Shown: positions 32,781-41,808, counted from the first letter of the stretch. The stretch is 64,000 nucleotides of DNA from Pseudomonas faucium (GCF_021602585.1 NZ_BQIP01000018.1:1-64000); one strand, 5' to 3'. Program-made: numbers and translations. Notes: a model not told the origin generated them from the sequence alone.

Positions 32781-34193
32781 TCAGCCCTCAACCACCCTCT
32801 GCAACCGCGCCCACAGCTGCTGCACATGCTCGCGCTCGGTCGGCAGCGCGCCCACCGACACCCGCACCATCCACCGCCCATTCAAGGTCGCCGGGGTCAC
32901 GTAAGCCTCGCCCGAGGCATTGAGCCGCTCGGCCCAGGCCTTGGTGTGCGCATCCAGCGCCTCGCCTTCCAGCCCCGCAGGCCGATGCTGGATGCACAGC
33001 GTCTGCAACTGCACCGGCGCCAGCAACGCCCACTCCCCTGCCGCCTGCACCTGCTCGGCCAGCCAGCGGGCATTGTCCAGGTCACGCCGCAGGCGCTGCT
33101 GCAGCGCCTCCACGCCTTCGCTGCGCAACATGAACCACAGCTTCAGCGCACGGAACCGGCGCCCCAGCGGGATGCCCCAATCGCGCAGGTTCTTCACCTC
33201 GCCATCGACGGCCGACTGCAAGTAGCTGGGGTTGGTGCTCATCACCCGGATCAGGTGCTGCGGGTCACGCACGTAGTAGATCGAGCAGTCGAACGCCACG
33301 CCCAGCCATTTGTGCGCGTTGACCACCACCGAGTCGGCCAGCTCGATGCCATCCCACATCCAGCGGCACTCCGGCAGGATCATCGCCGAGCCGGCCATGG
33401 CCGAGTCGACGTGCATCCACAGGCCCTTGGCCTGGGCGATTTCACCGATGGCGCGCAGCGGGTCCAGCGCGGTGGTGGTGGTGGTGCCGGTGGTGGCGAC
33501 CACGGCACAGGGCTGGTTGCCGGCGGCCAGGTCCTGCTCGATGGCCGCCTGCAGCGCATCGGGGCGCATGGCGAACTGCTCGTCGGTGGCGATCAGGCGG
33601 ATGTTGGCGCGGCCGAACCCGGCCAGCAGCGCGGCCTTGTCCACCGAGCTGTGGGCATGGGCGCTGACGTACACGATCAGCGGCTTGGCTTCGGCCTGCA
33701 GGCCGCCACGCACCAGGGCGTAGTCGGTGGCGCGTTCGCGGGCGCAGATCAGCGCCACCAGGGTGCTGGTCGAGGCGGTGTCCTGGATCACCCCGCTCCA
33801 CTGGGCCGACAGGCCGAGCAGCTGGCGCAGCCAGTCGAGGGTGGTTTCCTCCAGCTCGCTCAGGGCCGGGCTCGATTGCCACGACAGGCCGAGCACGCCC
33901 AGGCCGGTGCTGAGGAAGTCGCCCAGCACCGACGACAGCGTGCCGTTGGAGGGGAAGTAGCCGTAGAAGTCCGGGTGCTGCCAGTGCGACAGGCCAGGCA
34001 TGAGCAGCTGGTTGACGTCGTCGAGGATCGCCTCGAACGGCTCGCCCTGCTGCGGCGCGGCGGCCGGCAAGGCGGCCTTGAGGTAGCCGGGCTCGACCTG
34101 GGCCATCACCGGGCGCTCGGCGACGGTTTGGCGGTAGTCGGCGATCAGGTCGATCAGTTGGTGGCCGTACTGGCGAAATTGTTCGGGGGTCAC
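32781..34193 (-). CDS. ddc: Aromatic L-amino acid decarboxylase (PLP group II)
   Basis: A 470-residue PLP enzyme that strongly resembles the P. putida L-DOPA/aromatic amino acid decarboxylase as I remember it. It removes CO2 from L-DOPA and, less well, tryptophan-type substrates to give dopamine or tryptamine-type amines. Visible features are GLSHWQHPDFYGYFPSN near residue 67, the PLP-stacking His in VSAHAHSSVDKAALLAGFG, TTGTTTTTALDPL, DSAMAGSAMI (Asp for the pyridine nitrogen) and NAHKWLGV with the Schiff-base Lys near 300. The start is GTG at 34193 with AGGAG nine bases upstream. A LysR gene lies upstream in the same direction, separated by a 40-bp perfect hairpin. Physiological role in Pseudomonas is uncertain. 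Confidence 0.93.
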   Translation of the reverse strand: MTPEQFRQYGHQLIDLIADYRQTVAERPVMAQVEPGYLKAALPAAAPQQGEPFEAILDDVNQLLMPGLSHWQHPDFYGYFPSNGTLSSVLGDFLSTGLGVLGLSWQSSPALSELEETTLDWLRQLLGLSAQWSGVIQDTASTSTLVALICARERATDYALVRGGLQAEAKPLIVYVSAHAHSSVDKAALLAGFGRANIRLIATDEQFAMRPDALQAAIEQDLAAGNQPCAVVATTGTTTTTALDPLRAIGEIAQAKGLWMHVDSAMAGSAMILPECRWMWDGIELADSVVVNAHKWLGVAFDCSIYYVRDPQHLIRVMSTNPSYLQSAVDGEVKNLRDWGIPLGRRFRALKLWFMLRSEGVEALQQRLRRDLDNARWLAEQVQAAGEWALLAPVQLQTLCIQHRPAGLEGEALDAHTKAWAERLNASGEAYVTPATLNGRWMVRVSVGALPTEREHVQQLWARLQRVVEG

Positions 34194-34218
34194 GGGGGGG
34201 CTCCTGGTGGCTTTCCAG

Positions 34219-34307
34219 TGCCTGTTCTGGCCTCATCGCCGGCAAGCCGGCTCCCACATGCGGTCCTTGTGGGAGCCGGCTTGCCGGCGATGAGGCCAGA
34301 ACAGGCA
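34219..34307. repeat. REP pair with 40-bp perfect arms
   Basis: Left arm 34219-34258 and right arm 34268-34307 are exact reverse complements over 40 bases with a nine-base loop. The gccggcaagccggctccc core is inside and tgcctgttctggcc outside. The hairpin begins only 26 bases upstream of the decarboxylase start and follows the LysR stop. Confidence 0.93.
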
Positions 34308-34369
34308 ACACAATGCCCCCAGTCTAGGCACTTGCTCGCAGCCGAATAACCCCGCTTGGCGCATACCTG

Positions 34370-35314
34370 CTATGGCAAACCCGCATGCCCACCCTGCACC
34401 CCGAACTGCGACTGGCGCCACAGCTCGAACACCCGGTTGCGCAACCAGCGGTGCTCGGCCGACGCCTGCAGGCGTTGGTGCCACACCACCCAGTAGCGCT
34501 GGGTATGCGCGACGAAGCCGAGCGGCCGCCAGGCCAGGTCATGCAGGCGGCACAACTGGCGGGCGATGTGCTCGGGCACGGTGGCCAGCGCCTGGCTGTT
34601 GCCGATGACCTGCACGGTGGCCGAGAAGAACGGCACCTCCAGGCTCACCCGCCGCTGCAGGCCCTGGGCGCGCAGGTGGCGGTCGATGAAGCTGTCCTTG
34701 TCGCCACCACCGGAGATGCGCACGTGCTTGTACGCCAGGTAGTCGTCCTGGCTCAGCACCTCGTTGGCCGTCAGCGGGTGATCGCGGCGCATCAGGCACA
34801 CCGCGCGGTCTTCGCCCAGCAGGCGGCCGTGCAGGTTGGGCGGGGATTCGTCGAACAGCGTGGTGGCCAGGTCGATCTCGCCGCTGGCAAGCATGGCGTA
34901 CTGGCCGGCCTGCCAGCTGCGGTAGTCGATGGACACGCCCGGGGCTTCCTGCTCCAGCGCGGCCACCAGCAGCGGCAGCATGTGCTCGGCCACATAGTCG
35001 GAGGCGGCCAGGCAGAAGCGGCGTTCGCAGCGGGCCGGGTCGAACGCGGCGGGTTGGCGCAGGGCCTGGAGTTCTTCGAGCACCTGGCGCAGGGGTTCGA
35101 CCAGGGCTTCGGCGTATTCGCTGAGCACGTAGCCGCGGCCTTGGCGCACCAGCAGCGGGTCGTCGAAGGCTTCGCGCAGGTGGGCCAGCTGGCGGCTCAG
35201 GGCCGATTGGCTGACGTCCAGGCGGACAGCGGCGTGGCTGAGGTTCTTGAGCTGCAGGAGGCAGTCGAGGGTGCGCAGGTGGGCGAGGCTGAGGGAGGCG
35301 AAGGTGGGGTTCAT
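34370..35314 (-). CDS. LysR-family transcriptional regulator
   Basis: A 314-residue regulator. The N-terminal winged helix-turn-helix at about residues 10-70 reads LAHLRTLDCLLQLKNLSHAAVRLDVSQSALSRQLAHLREAFDDPLLVR. The effector domain follows from about 95 (RRFCLAASDYVAEHMLPLLV). It is of the NodD/LinR-like type in which the wing ends DPLLVRQGRGYVLSE. It precedes the aromatic amino acid decarboxylase in the same direction, 176 bases away, and is the obvious candidate regulator for it, although LysR regulators more often sit divergently. The start at 35314 is preceded by AGGGAG. Confidence 0.92.
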   Translation of the reverse strand: MNPTFASLSLAHLRTLDCLLQLKNLSHAAVRLDVSQSALSRQLAHLREAFDDPLLVRQGRGYVLSEYAEALVEPLRQVLEELQALRQPAAFDPARCERRFCLAASDYVAEHMLPLLVAALEQEAPGVSIDYRSWQAGQYAMLASGEIDLATTLFDESPPNLHGRLLGEDRAVCLMRRDHPLTANEVLSQDDYLAYKHVRISGGGDKDSFIDRHLRAQGLQRRVSLEVPFFSATVQVIGNSQALATVPEHIARQLCRLHDLAWRPLGFVAHTQRYWVVWHQRLQASAEHRWLRNRVFELWRQSQFGVQGGHAGLP

Positions 35315-35344
35315 GCAGGCTCCCTTTGTGCATTCATAGGCCCC

Positions 35345-35400
35345 ATCGCCGGCAAGCCGGCTCCCACAGAGAAAAGCTGTGGGAGCCGGCTTGCCGGCGA
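35345..35400. repeat. Compact REP pair
   Basis: tcgccggcaagccggctcccaca at 35345-35367 and its exact reverse complement at 35378-35400, with a 10-base loop. It lies between the LysR and YebC-family genes. Confidence 0.93.
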
Positions 35401-35424
35401 TCGGGCCGCATGGCGGCCCGGCTT

Positions 35425-36135
35425 TTAGTCGGTCAGGCCGACATAGACGTTCTGCACGTCATCGTTCTCGTCGATCGCCTCGAGGAACGCTTCAACCTCG
35501 GCCAATTGCTCGGCATCCAGGCTGGCCGCGCTCACCGGTTCTTTCGGGATGTAGCCGATCTTCGCCGACACCACGGTGAAACCCTGCTCCGGCAGGGCTT
35601 TCTGCACGGCATCAAGATCGGTGGTGTCGGTGATGAACAGGGTCGAGCCCTCTTCCTCACCCGGTTCGAAGTCCTGCGCACCCGCTTCGATGGCAGCCAT
35701 CTCCGGGTCGGCGCCGTCGTTCGGGGTGGCCTCGATCAGGCCGACATGCTTGAAGTTCCAGGCCACCGAACCGCTGGCGCCCAGCTGGCCCTTGCGGAAC
35801 AGCACGCGGATCTGCGCCACGGTGCGGTTGACGTTGTCGGTCAGGCACTCGACGATCAGCGGCACCTGGTGCGGGGCGAAACCTTCGTAGCTCACCGCCT
35901 GGTACTGCACGGCATCGCCGTCCAGGCCGGCACCCTTGCGGATCGCCCGGTCCAGGGTCTCGCGGGTCATCGAAGCCTTCTTGGCCTGAACGATGGCCAG
36001 GCGCAGGCGCGGGTTCATGTCGGGATCGGCGCCGGACCTGGCAGCGATCTGGATTTCCTTGGCCAGCTTGCCCATGATCTTGCCCTTGGCATTGGCAGCT
36101 GTTTCTCTATGCTTGGCTTTCCACTGTGCGCCCAT
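35425..36135 (-). CDS. YebC/PmpR-family protein
   Basis: A 236-residue protein of the YebC family. The N-terminus is [27 protein letters not shown], followed by [64 protein letters not shown] and [12 protein letters not shown], and an acidic C-terminus. Family members bind DNA or RNA: PmpR represses quorum-sensing genes, and recent work links YebC to relief of ribosome stalling at proline runs. The N-terminal GAQW version differs from the canonical MAGHSKW start, so this is likely the YeeN-like second copy. Start at 36135, the only ATG before the conserved block. No operon partner. Confidence 0.92.
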   Translation of the reverse strand: MGAQWKAKHRETAANAKGKIMGKLAKEIQIAARSGADPDMNPRLRLAIVQAKKASMTRETLDRAIRKGAGLDGDAVQYQAVSYEGFAPHQVPLIVECLTDNVNRTVAQIRVLFRKGQLGASGSVAWNFKHVGLIEATPNDGADPEMAAIEAGAQDFEPGEEEGSTLFITDTTDLDAVQKALPEQGFTVVSAKIGYIPKEPVSAASLDAEQLAEVEAFLEAIDENDDVQNVYVGLTD

Positions 36136-36257
36136 GTCGACTCTCTTTGTTTCAACGGCCGGTTCAGGAAGCGACCGGCCAAAAAGTGGGTGCAGTTTAT
36201 ACGCCCTCGCGCAGCGGATCGACAAGTAATCTCACGCTTTGTCGGCCAGCCCGGCCG

Positions 36258-37574
36258 CTAGGTACGCAGCGGCTTGACCGCCATGCTGGTGTTGGGCGCA
36301 ACGTCCTGGGCCTGGGCGTTGCTGGCCGGGCGGCTGTTCCAGTGGGGCAGCAGCACCAGGGCGGAGAACAGCGCGCAGCCGGCGAACACGATGAACACCG
36401 TGACGCTGTCGAAGTAGCCTGGCAGCAAGCCACCGAGCACCGCCCCCACCGAGCCGCAGCCGTTGACGAAACCGGCCGCCGTGGCACCGGCCTTGGCGGT
36501 GCCGAAGTCGATCGCCGCCGCGCCGCTGATCATCGAATCCGGCCCGTACAGGGTCAGCCCCATGACGAACAGCAGGCTCACCACCAGGGCGATGCTGCCG
36601 CTGTGCATGGCGCCCATGAACGCCGCCAGGGTCACGGTCAGCAGCACCAGGCTGATCACGCAGGCCGGCATGCGCCGGGCGCCGAACAGCTTGTCCGAGG
36701 CCAGGCCAATGATGATCGGGCCCAGCAGCCCGGCCAGTTCGAAGGCGGTGGGGATGATCGCCGCGCCAACCTTGCCCACCGAGGGCATCTGCTCGAAGAC
36801 GATCACCGGGCCCCACAGCAGGATCGCGTAGCGCGCAGGCTTGAGCAGGAAGTACGCAAGGCCCAGGGTCATCACCGTGCGGTTGCGCAGGATCTCGCGC
36901 AACGGCGCCCACACGCTGCACAGGTTGCCGGCCGGCGCCATGCTCTGCGGCTCGGGCTCCACCGCCGGCAAGCCGACATCCTCGGGCTTGTTGCGCTGCA
37001 GGAAGAAGAACAGCACGGCCACCGCCGCCACCACCGCGGCACTGGAGAAGAACGCCGCGTGCCAGGTGCCGACCAGGGTATAGGCCCACCAGCCGGCGAA
37101 CGGCGAGGCGACCAGGCCGCCGAAGGCGTAGCACGAACTCCACAGGCCCAATACCCGGCCGCGCTGGGAGGCCGGGAAGAAGCTGCCGATGTTCTTGCAC
37201 AGGCCGGCCCAGCCGGTCGATTGCGCCAGGCCCTGGATCAGCATGCAGGTGGCGAAGATCGGGAAGGTCGCATAGCTGCCCATCACCACCGCTGCCGCCG
37301 CCGAGATCAGCAGCCCGCCCAGCACCACCACGCGCGGGCCGAAGCGGTCGGCGAGCATGCCCCAGGTGAACTGGCCCACGGCGTAGGCGGCCAGGTAGAT
37401 GCCGTCGAGGTTGGCCATGGCGGCCTTGTCGAGCATGAAGGTGGGGTCTTCGCCGATGCCGAGCTTGGCGACCGAGAAGGCCTTGCGGGTGAAATAGAAG
37501 GCGGCGTAGGCCAGCCAGGTGATGGCGAAAATCTGGATGCGCCAGCGCTTCAACGCGGCTAGGGATTGATTCAT
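36258..37574 (-). CDS. MFS transporter, organophosphate:phosphate antiporter-like
   Basis: A 438-residue inner-membrane protein with twelve predicted segments. The N-terminus (ITWLAYAAFYFTRKAFSVAK) and LAAYAVGQFTWGMLADRFGPR resemble GlpT/UhpT/PgtP-type OPA carriers. The YFTRK motif carries the Arg that binds phosphate in that family, and a second basic site could be KPARYAILLWGP near 270. Substrates of the family are phosphorylated sugars, glycerol-3-phosphate or phosphoglycerate, while some members carry unrelated anions. It is divergent from a LysR gene at 37819, which is its likely regulator. No enzyme gene is linked that would reveal the substrate. Confidence 0.88.
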   Translation of the reverse strand: MNQSLAALKRWRIQIFAITWLAYAAFYFTRKAFSVAKLGIGEDPTFMLDKAAMANLDGIYLAAYAVGQFTWGMLADRFGPRVVVLGGLLISAAAAVVMGSYATFPIFATCMLIQGLAQSTGWAGLCKNIGSFFPASQRGRVLGLWSSCYAFGGLVASPFAGWWAYTLVGTWHAAFFSSAAVVAAVAVLFFFLQRNKPEDVGLPAVEPEPQSMAPAGNLCSVWAPLREILRNRTVMTLGLAYFLLKPARYAILLWGPVIVFEQMPSVGKVGAAIIPTAFELAGLLGPIIIGLASDKLFGARRMPACVISLVLLTVTLAAFMGAMHSGSIALVVSLLFVMGLTLYGPDSMISGAAAIDFGTAKAGATAAGFVNGCGSVGAVLGGLLPGYFDSVTVFIVFAGCALFSALVLLPHWNSRPASNAQAQDVAPNTSMAVKPLRT

Positions 37575-37770
37575 GGTGAGTCTGACCTCTTGCTCAAGTG
37601 TGCCGGCAGAATGTGAAGAAATGCCTGTCTTGTTGTTGTGTTGCGCACTGCATGACGGGGCTCGTCATTGGTCAGGTGGCGCAGGTGTGTGCGCCAGGGC
37701 CCAGGGACCGCTTTTGGCGGTGGCGGCGGGCTGAAATCTATGGAAACAGTTGCTGACTGATAACAAAAAT

Positions 37771-37780
37771 CGATTTATCG
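37771..37780. promoter_or_regulatory. Short palindrome in the MFS/LysR divergent promoter
   Basis: cgat-tt-atcg lies in an AT-rich patch (37757-37796) 38 bases upstream of the LysR start and 196 bases upstream of the transporter start. A LysR autoregulation site commonly lies at such a place. It is short, so the support is weak. Confidence 0.3.
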
Positions 37781-37818
37781 TATTTCACACATAAGGTCAG
37801 CTTGTTACTGGAGATGTC

Positions 37819-38688
37819 ATGTCCGTGTCCCACGCTCAACTCAAGGCGTTTCACGCCGTGGCCGTGCACGGCAGCTTCACCCGGGCTGCAGAAAAACTGT
37901 TCCTGACCCAGCCAGCGGTGTCCGACCAGGTGCGCAAGCTGGAAGAGCGCTTCGGTGTTTTGCTGTTTCACCGCAACAAGCGTTCGGTGCAGCTGACCGA
38001 CCTGGGCGAGCGCCTGCTGGGCATCAGCAAGCGCCTGTTCGCCTGCGAGGCCGAGGCCCATGACCTGCTGCAGGACTCCCGTGCCCTGCACACCGGCAGC
38101 CTGGTGCTGGCGGTAGATGCGCCGGTGCACGTGCTGCCGCAGATCGCGCGCTTCTGCCAGCGCTACCCGGGCATCCAGGTCAAGGTGGAAACGGGCAACA
38201 CCGACGAATCGCTGGCCCGGCTGTTCAGCTACCAGGCCGACCTGGCCCTGCTGGGGCGCGATGTCGATGACGAGCGGCTGTTCTGCGTGCCCTTGCGCCG
38301 CGACCCGATGGTGGCGTTCGTTTCGCACAGCCACCCGTGGGCCAGCCGTGGCTCGATCAACCTGGCAGATTTGGACGACACGCCGCTGGTGCTGCGCGAG
38401 CCGGGCTCGGTGACGCGCCAGACGCTCGAGGAAGAGATGCAGCGCGCCGGCTTGCGGATCCGCCCGGCGATCCAGGTCGAAGGCCGGGAGGCGGCGCGCG
38501 AGGCGGTGGTGGTGGGGATTGGCGTGGGGGTGGTGTCGGCAGCGGAGTTCGGCGCCGATGCGCGTGTATGTGCGCTGCCGATCGTCGATTGCCAACGCCA
38601 CCTGACCGAGACCCTGGTGTGCCTGAGCGAACAGCGCACGCGGCGGGTGGTGGCGACCTTCCTGCAGATGGTGCAGGAAGGGTTGTGA
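37819..38688 (+). CDS. LysR-family transcriptional regulator
   Basis: A 289-residue LysR protein. The helix-turn-helix is at about residues 5-62 (AQLKAFHAVAVHGSFTRAAEKLFLTQPAVSDQVRKLEERFGVLLFHR), with the effector domain from about 90 (TGSLVLAVDAPVHVLPQIARFCQRYPGIQVKVETGNTDE). The N-terminus with LTQPAVSDQVRKLE resembles CbbR/CysB-like members that sense small anions. ATG at 37819 with GGAG five bases upstream. It diverges from the OPA-like transporter at 36258-37574 and probably controls it. It is followed closely, by 13 bases, by the DUF2784 gene. Confidence 0.92.
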   Translation: MSVSHAQLKAFHAVAVHGSFTRAAEKLFLTQPAVSDQVRKLEERFGVLLFHRNKRSVQLTDLGERLLGISKRLFACEAEAHDLLQDSRALHTGSLVLAVDAPVHVLPQIARFCQRYPGIQVKVETGNTDESLARLFSYQADLALLGRDVDDERLFCVPLRRDPMVAFVSHSHPWASRGSINLADLDDTPLVLREPGSVTRQTLEEEMQRAGLRIRPAIQVEGREAAREAVVVGIGVGVVSAAEFGADARVCALPIVDCQRHLTETLVCLSEQRTRRVVATFLQMVQEGL

Positions 38689-38701
38689 GGGGTTAGCGAC
38701 C

Positions 38702-39067
38702 ATGCCCTTTCGCCTAGCCGCCGACACCCTGCTGGTGCTGCACCTGGCCTTCATCCTGCTGGTGCTGTTCGGCGGCCTGCTGGTGCTCAGGTGGCGCCCT
38801 GCCCTGCTCCTGCACCTGCCCGCGCTGGCCTGGGGCCTGGCGGTCGAGGGGCTGCACCTGGAGTGCCCGCTGACCGACTGGGAAAACCGCATGCGCCTGG
38901 CTGCCGGCGATGCCGGCTACCCCGGGGGCTTCGTCGAGCACTACATCTGGCCGCTGATCTACCCCGCCGGGCTGACGCCGCAGCTGCAGTGGCTGCTGGG
39001 CGTCATCGTGCTGCTGGTCAACCTCGCCATCTACGGCTACGTGATCCGGCGCTGGCGGCGCCGTTAG
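38702..39067 (+). CDS. DUF2784 membrane protein
   Basis: A 121-residue inner-membrane protein with about four hydrophobic segments: residues 4-26, 31-50 and, after a loop, 92-115. The DUF2784 signature is visible: HLAFILLVLFGGLL, then CPLTDWENRMR with the conserved Cys-Pro-Leu-Thr and Glu, then YPGGFVEHYIWPLIYP. The family has no established function. It follows the LysR gene by 13 bases on the same strand and is probably co-transcribed. Its stop codon TAG and the TAA of the convergent methyltransferase gene share three of four bases. Confidence 0.9.
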   Translation: MPFRLAADTLLVLHLAFILLVLFGGLLVLRWRPALLLHLPALAWGLAVEGLHLECPLTDWENRMRLAAGDAGYPGGFVEHYIWPLIYPAGLTPQLQWLLGVIVLLVNLAIYGYVIRRWRRR

Positions 39068-39840
39068 CGGGTAGCGATCACGAACAACCGCGGGAACGGC
39101 AGCAGCACCTTGCCATCGGTGGCCAGCGTGTAGTCGCGCTGCATCGCCTGCAGGTACATCTGCAGGAAGTCCGCCTGTTCGTCTTCGTCCAGCTTGGCCA
39201 GGTAAGGCCGCAGCGCCGAGCCCTTGAACCACTCCACCACCGCCTCGGCGCCGCCTGGCAATGGGTGGTGATAGGTGGTGCGCCACACATCCACGCGGCT
39301 GCACAGCGGGCTGAGCAGGTCGTAGTAGAACGCCGCGTTGTGCCGCGGCGGCAGGCTGAAGCCGGCGAACTTCTCGGCCCAGCGCCCGCGCCCGGCGATC
39401 TCGCGCAGCTGCCGGTGCGCCGGCTCGTCGAGGTTGTCCGGGGTCTGCACCGCCAGGCTGCCGCCTTCGCTCAGCTGGCGCACCAGGTGCGGGTACAGCG
39501 CGCCGTGGTCGGGCACCCACTGCAGCGAGGCGTTGGCCAGGATCAGGTCCTGCGGCTCGGGGGCGCTCCACTGGCTGATGTCGGCGATCTCGCAGCGCAC
39601 CCGCGGGATGTGCAGGCGCTTGCGCTCGCGGGCCTTGTCGATCATGTCCTTGTCGCTGTCCAGCGCGGTCACCTGGGCATCCGGGCAGCGTTGCAGCAGC
39701 ACTTCGGTGGAGTTGCCCGGGCCGCAGCCCAGGTCGGTGGCATGGCGCACCGGGCGCGGCGGCACGGCGGCGAGCAGGTCGCGCACGGCGCGGGTGCGTT
39801 CGTCTTCGAACAGGGAATACTGGGTGGCGGACCAGGCCAT
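39064..39840 (-). CDS. tam: Trans-aconitate 2-methyltransferase
   Basis: A 258-residue SAM-dependent methyltransferase very close in length and blocks to E. coli Tam: motif I ATDLGCGPGNSTEVLL near residue 32, acidic loop DSDKDMI, LILANASLQWVPDHGALYPHLV, and the Tam-typical VDVWRTTYHHPLPGG and FPRLFVIATR near the C-terminus. The enzyme methylates trans-aconitate, an inhibitor of aconitase formed spontaneously from cis-aconitate. The start at 39840 has AAGGAG eight bases upstream. It is convergent with DUF2784, with overlapping stop codons, and its promoter faces a REP pair. Confidence 0.93.
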   Translation of the reverse strand: MAWSATQYSLFEDERTRAVRDLLAAVPPRPVRHATDLGCGPGNSTEVLLQRCPDAQVTALDSDKDMIDKARERKRLHIPRVRCEIADISQWSAPEPQDLILANASLQWVPDHGALYPHLVRQLSEGGSLAVQTPDNLDEPAHRQLREIAGRGRWAEKFAGFSLPPRHNAAFYYDLLSPLCSRVDVWRTTYHHPLPGGAEAVVEWFKGSALRPYLAKLDEDEQADFLQMYLQAMQRDYTLATDGKVLLPFPRLFVIATR

Positions 39841-39896
39841 GTGCAGCTCCTTTTGGCGGGCAGTGTGCTCAGCATAAGCCATCTGTCGGCCTTGAG

Positions 39897-39990
39897 GGCC
39901 CTATCGCCGGCAAGCCGGCTCCCACAGGTACCCCACAACACTCAAATCCTGTGGGGTACTTGTGGGAGCCGGCTTGCCGGCGATAGGGCC
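39897..39990. repeat. REP pair with 41-bp near-perfect arms
   Basis: The usual gccggcaagccggctccc arms are extended inwards by caggtaccccaca/tgtggggtactt, giving about 41 paired bases with one mismatch and a 12-base loop. It lies between the tam promoter and the small gene at 40038. Confidence 0.93.
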
Positions 39991-40037
39991 GGAACTGCCA
40001 GTCTATGCTGTGGGTCAGTCCCATTATGCGCATGCCC

Positions 40038-40205
40038 ATGAAAACCTTCCTGGCCCTCGCCATCCTGGCCCTGATCGCCGCCGCCGCCCTGCTCGGTTCA
40101 CCCTGGATGAACCAGCGCTTTCACATGCCCGACGAACAACCCCAGGCCCAACAACGCGAAACGGCCGGGTCCACGAGGGAGCCGGCCGTTTCGAACCACC
40201 ACTAG
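40038..40205 (+). CDS. Small hypothetical membrane-anchored protein
   Basis: A possible 55-residue protein: a single N-terminal hydrophobic segment (FLALAILALIAAAALLG, residues 4-20) followed by a polar tail (MNQRFHMPDEQPQAQQ). The last third of the frame overlaps a strong 12-bp hairpin that probably terminates the convergent permease gene, which weakens the case for coding. No clear Shine-Dalgarno precedes ATG 40038. Upstream in-frame ATGs at 40005 and 40026 exist but would add uncharacteristic residues. Function unknown. Confidence 0.45.
   Translation: MKTFLALAILALIAAAALLGSPWMNQRFHMPDEQPQAQQRETAGSTREPAVSNHH
40157..40193. terminator. Hairpin terminator between small gene and permease
   Basis: cgaaacggccgg at 40157-40168 pairs exactly with ccggccgtttcg at 40182-40193 around a 13-base loop. 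On the minus strand it comes 16 bases after the permease stop and is followed by gttgtt, fitting a terminator of that gene. Confidence 0.65.
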
Positions 40206-40208
40206 CGC

Positions 40209-41618
40209 TTAGTGCTGCTTGGCGCTGCGGATCTGGTGCACCACACCCATGGCCACCACAATGGCCGCGGCGATGCCGGTGGAGATCACCAGGATCTGGT
40301 AGTCAGGCATGAAGGCCATGGTCACCAGGGCGGCGACGATGAAGCCGATCACCAGGTAGGTCAGCCATGGGAACAACCACATCTTCAGGCGCACTTCCTT
40401 GCCTTCGGCGATCAGCTTGCGGCGCATGCGCAGCTGCGAGAAGGCGATCACCAGGTACACCAGCAGGGCGATCATGCCGGTGGTGTTCATCAGGGTTTCC
40501 AGCACGTCTTTCGGGCGCAGGGTCTCGCTGAAGTTGATCAGCGCACAGACCACGGCCACGGCGCACGAACCGATGATGGCGAACACCGGTACGCCGGTGC
40601 CGGCGCGGGTGATCTTGAAGAACGACGGCGCGTCGCCACGCTGGGCCAGGGAGAACAGCATGCGCGAGGCGGTGTAGTGGCCCGAGATCAGGCAGCTGCT
40701 CACCGAGGTCAGCACCACGAAGTTCATCAGCAGCTCGGCGTAAGGCACGCCCAGCAACTCCAGGGTACGGCGGTAGGCGCCATAGCCGGAGACGCCCAGT
40801 TGCGGGTCGTTCCACGGCACCAGGCAGACGATCAGGAAGATCGAGCCGACGTAGAACAGGCACACACGCCATACCACCGAGTTGGTGGCCTTGACGATCT
40901 GGGTGGCCGGGTCCTTGGCTTCGGAGGCGGCGATGGTGACGATTTCGGCACCGAGGAAGGCGAACATCACCCCAAGTAGCGCACCGATCACCGTGCTGAT
41001 GCCATTGGGCATGAAGCCTTCGGAGGTCAGGTGGCTGATGCCACGCACTTCACCGAACTGCCAGACGTTGGTGACCGCGGCGGTACACACGATCAGGAAG
41101 CAGACGATCGCGATCACCTTGATCAGCGCGAACCAGAATTCGAACTCACCGTAGTGCTTGACGTTGAAGAAGTTGACGGTGATCAGCAACAGGGTCGTGG
41201 CCAGCACGAACACGTTGACGCTCACATCGGGGAAGAAACCGTGCAGGATCTTGCCCGCCACATAAGCTTCCCAGGCCATCAGGATGACCCAGTACCACCA
41301 GTACAGCCAGCCGATGGTGAAACCGGCCCAACGGCCGATCGCGCGGTCGGCGTAGGTGGAGAACGAGCCGGTGTCAGGCGAGGACGTCGCCATTTCACCG
41401 AGCATGCGCATGATCAATACCACCAGGATGCCGCCCGCCAGGTAGGCCAGGACAGCAGCCGGGCCGGCGCTGTGGATCACGCTGCCGGAACCGACGAACA
41501 AGGCGCCGCCGATAACCCCGGCGATCGACATCATCGTCAGGTGGCGCGACTTGAGCGAGGCACTGAGTTTGCTCTCGTGCCCGCTTTTCGCGGTGGTGGT
41601 TGTGGATGTTGCGTCCAT
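40209..41618 (-). CDS. gabP: GABA-permease-like amino acid transporter (APC family)
   Basis: A 469-residue amino acid permease with twelve predicted segments. It is very similar in layout to E. coli GabP: LKSRHLTMMSIAGVIGGALFVGSGS, then MRMLGEMATSSPDTGSFSTYADRAIGRWAGFTIGWLYWWYWV, NSVVWRVCLFYVGSIF and ASRMLFSLAQRGDAP. GabP imports gamma-aminobutyrate with protons. Pseudomonas has several paralogues with differing substrates (GABA, beta-alanine, other amino acids), so the symbol is a family guess. It is divergent from a MocR-type regulator at 41944, a regulator class that includes the GABA sensor GabR, which supports an amino-acid-responsive pair. Confidence 0.88.
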   Translation of the reverse strand: MDATSTTTTAKSGHESKLSASLKSRHLTMMSIAGVIGGALFVGSGSVIHSAGPAAVLAYLAGGILVVLIMRMLGEMATSSPDTGSFSTYADRAIGRWAGFTIGWLYWWYWVILMAWEAYVAGKILHGFFPDVSVNVFVLATTLLLITVNFFNVKHYGEFEFWFALIKVIAIVCFLIVCTAAVTNVWQFGEVRGISHLTSEGFMPNGISTVIGALLGVMFAFLGAEIVTIAASEAKDPATQIVKATNSVVWRVCLFYVGSIFLIVCLVPWNDPQLGVSGYGAYRRTLELLGVPYAELLMNFVVLTSVSSCLISGHYTASRMLFSLAQRGDAPSFFKITRAGTGVPVFAIIGSCAVAVVCALINFSETLRPKDVLETLMNTTGMIALLVYLVIAFSQLRMRRKLIAEGKEVRLKMWLFPWLTYLVIGFIVAALVTMAFMPDYQILVISTGIAAAIVVAMGVVHQIRSAKQH

Positions 41619-41808
41619 CAGTTGTGTACCCCGTGCTTCTTTTTATCCAAGGAAAACTGCAAGACCGCGATGGTCATCGGCCTCACGTACATCAGTGCTA
41701 ATGCGGGCAGGAGGTGTGTGGCAACACACGCAGGCCATCCATGGCGGCCTGCTGACGCGCCCCAGGGTTTGCCCCTCGGGCGAACTGAACATGCTTTATG
41801 TGGCGATA

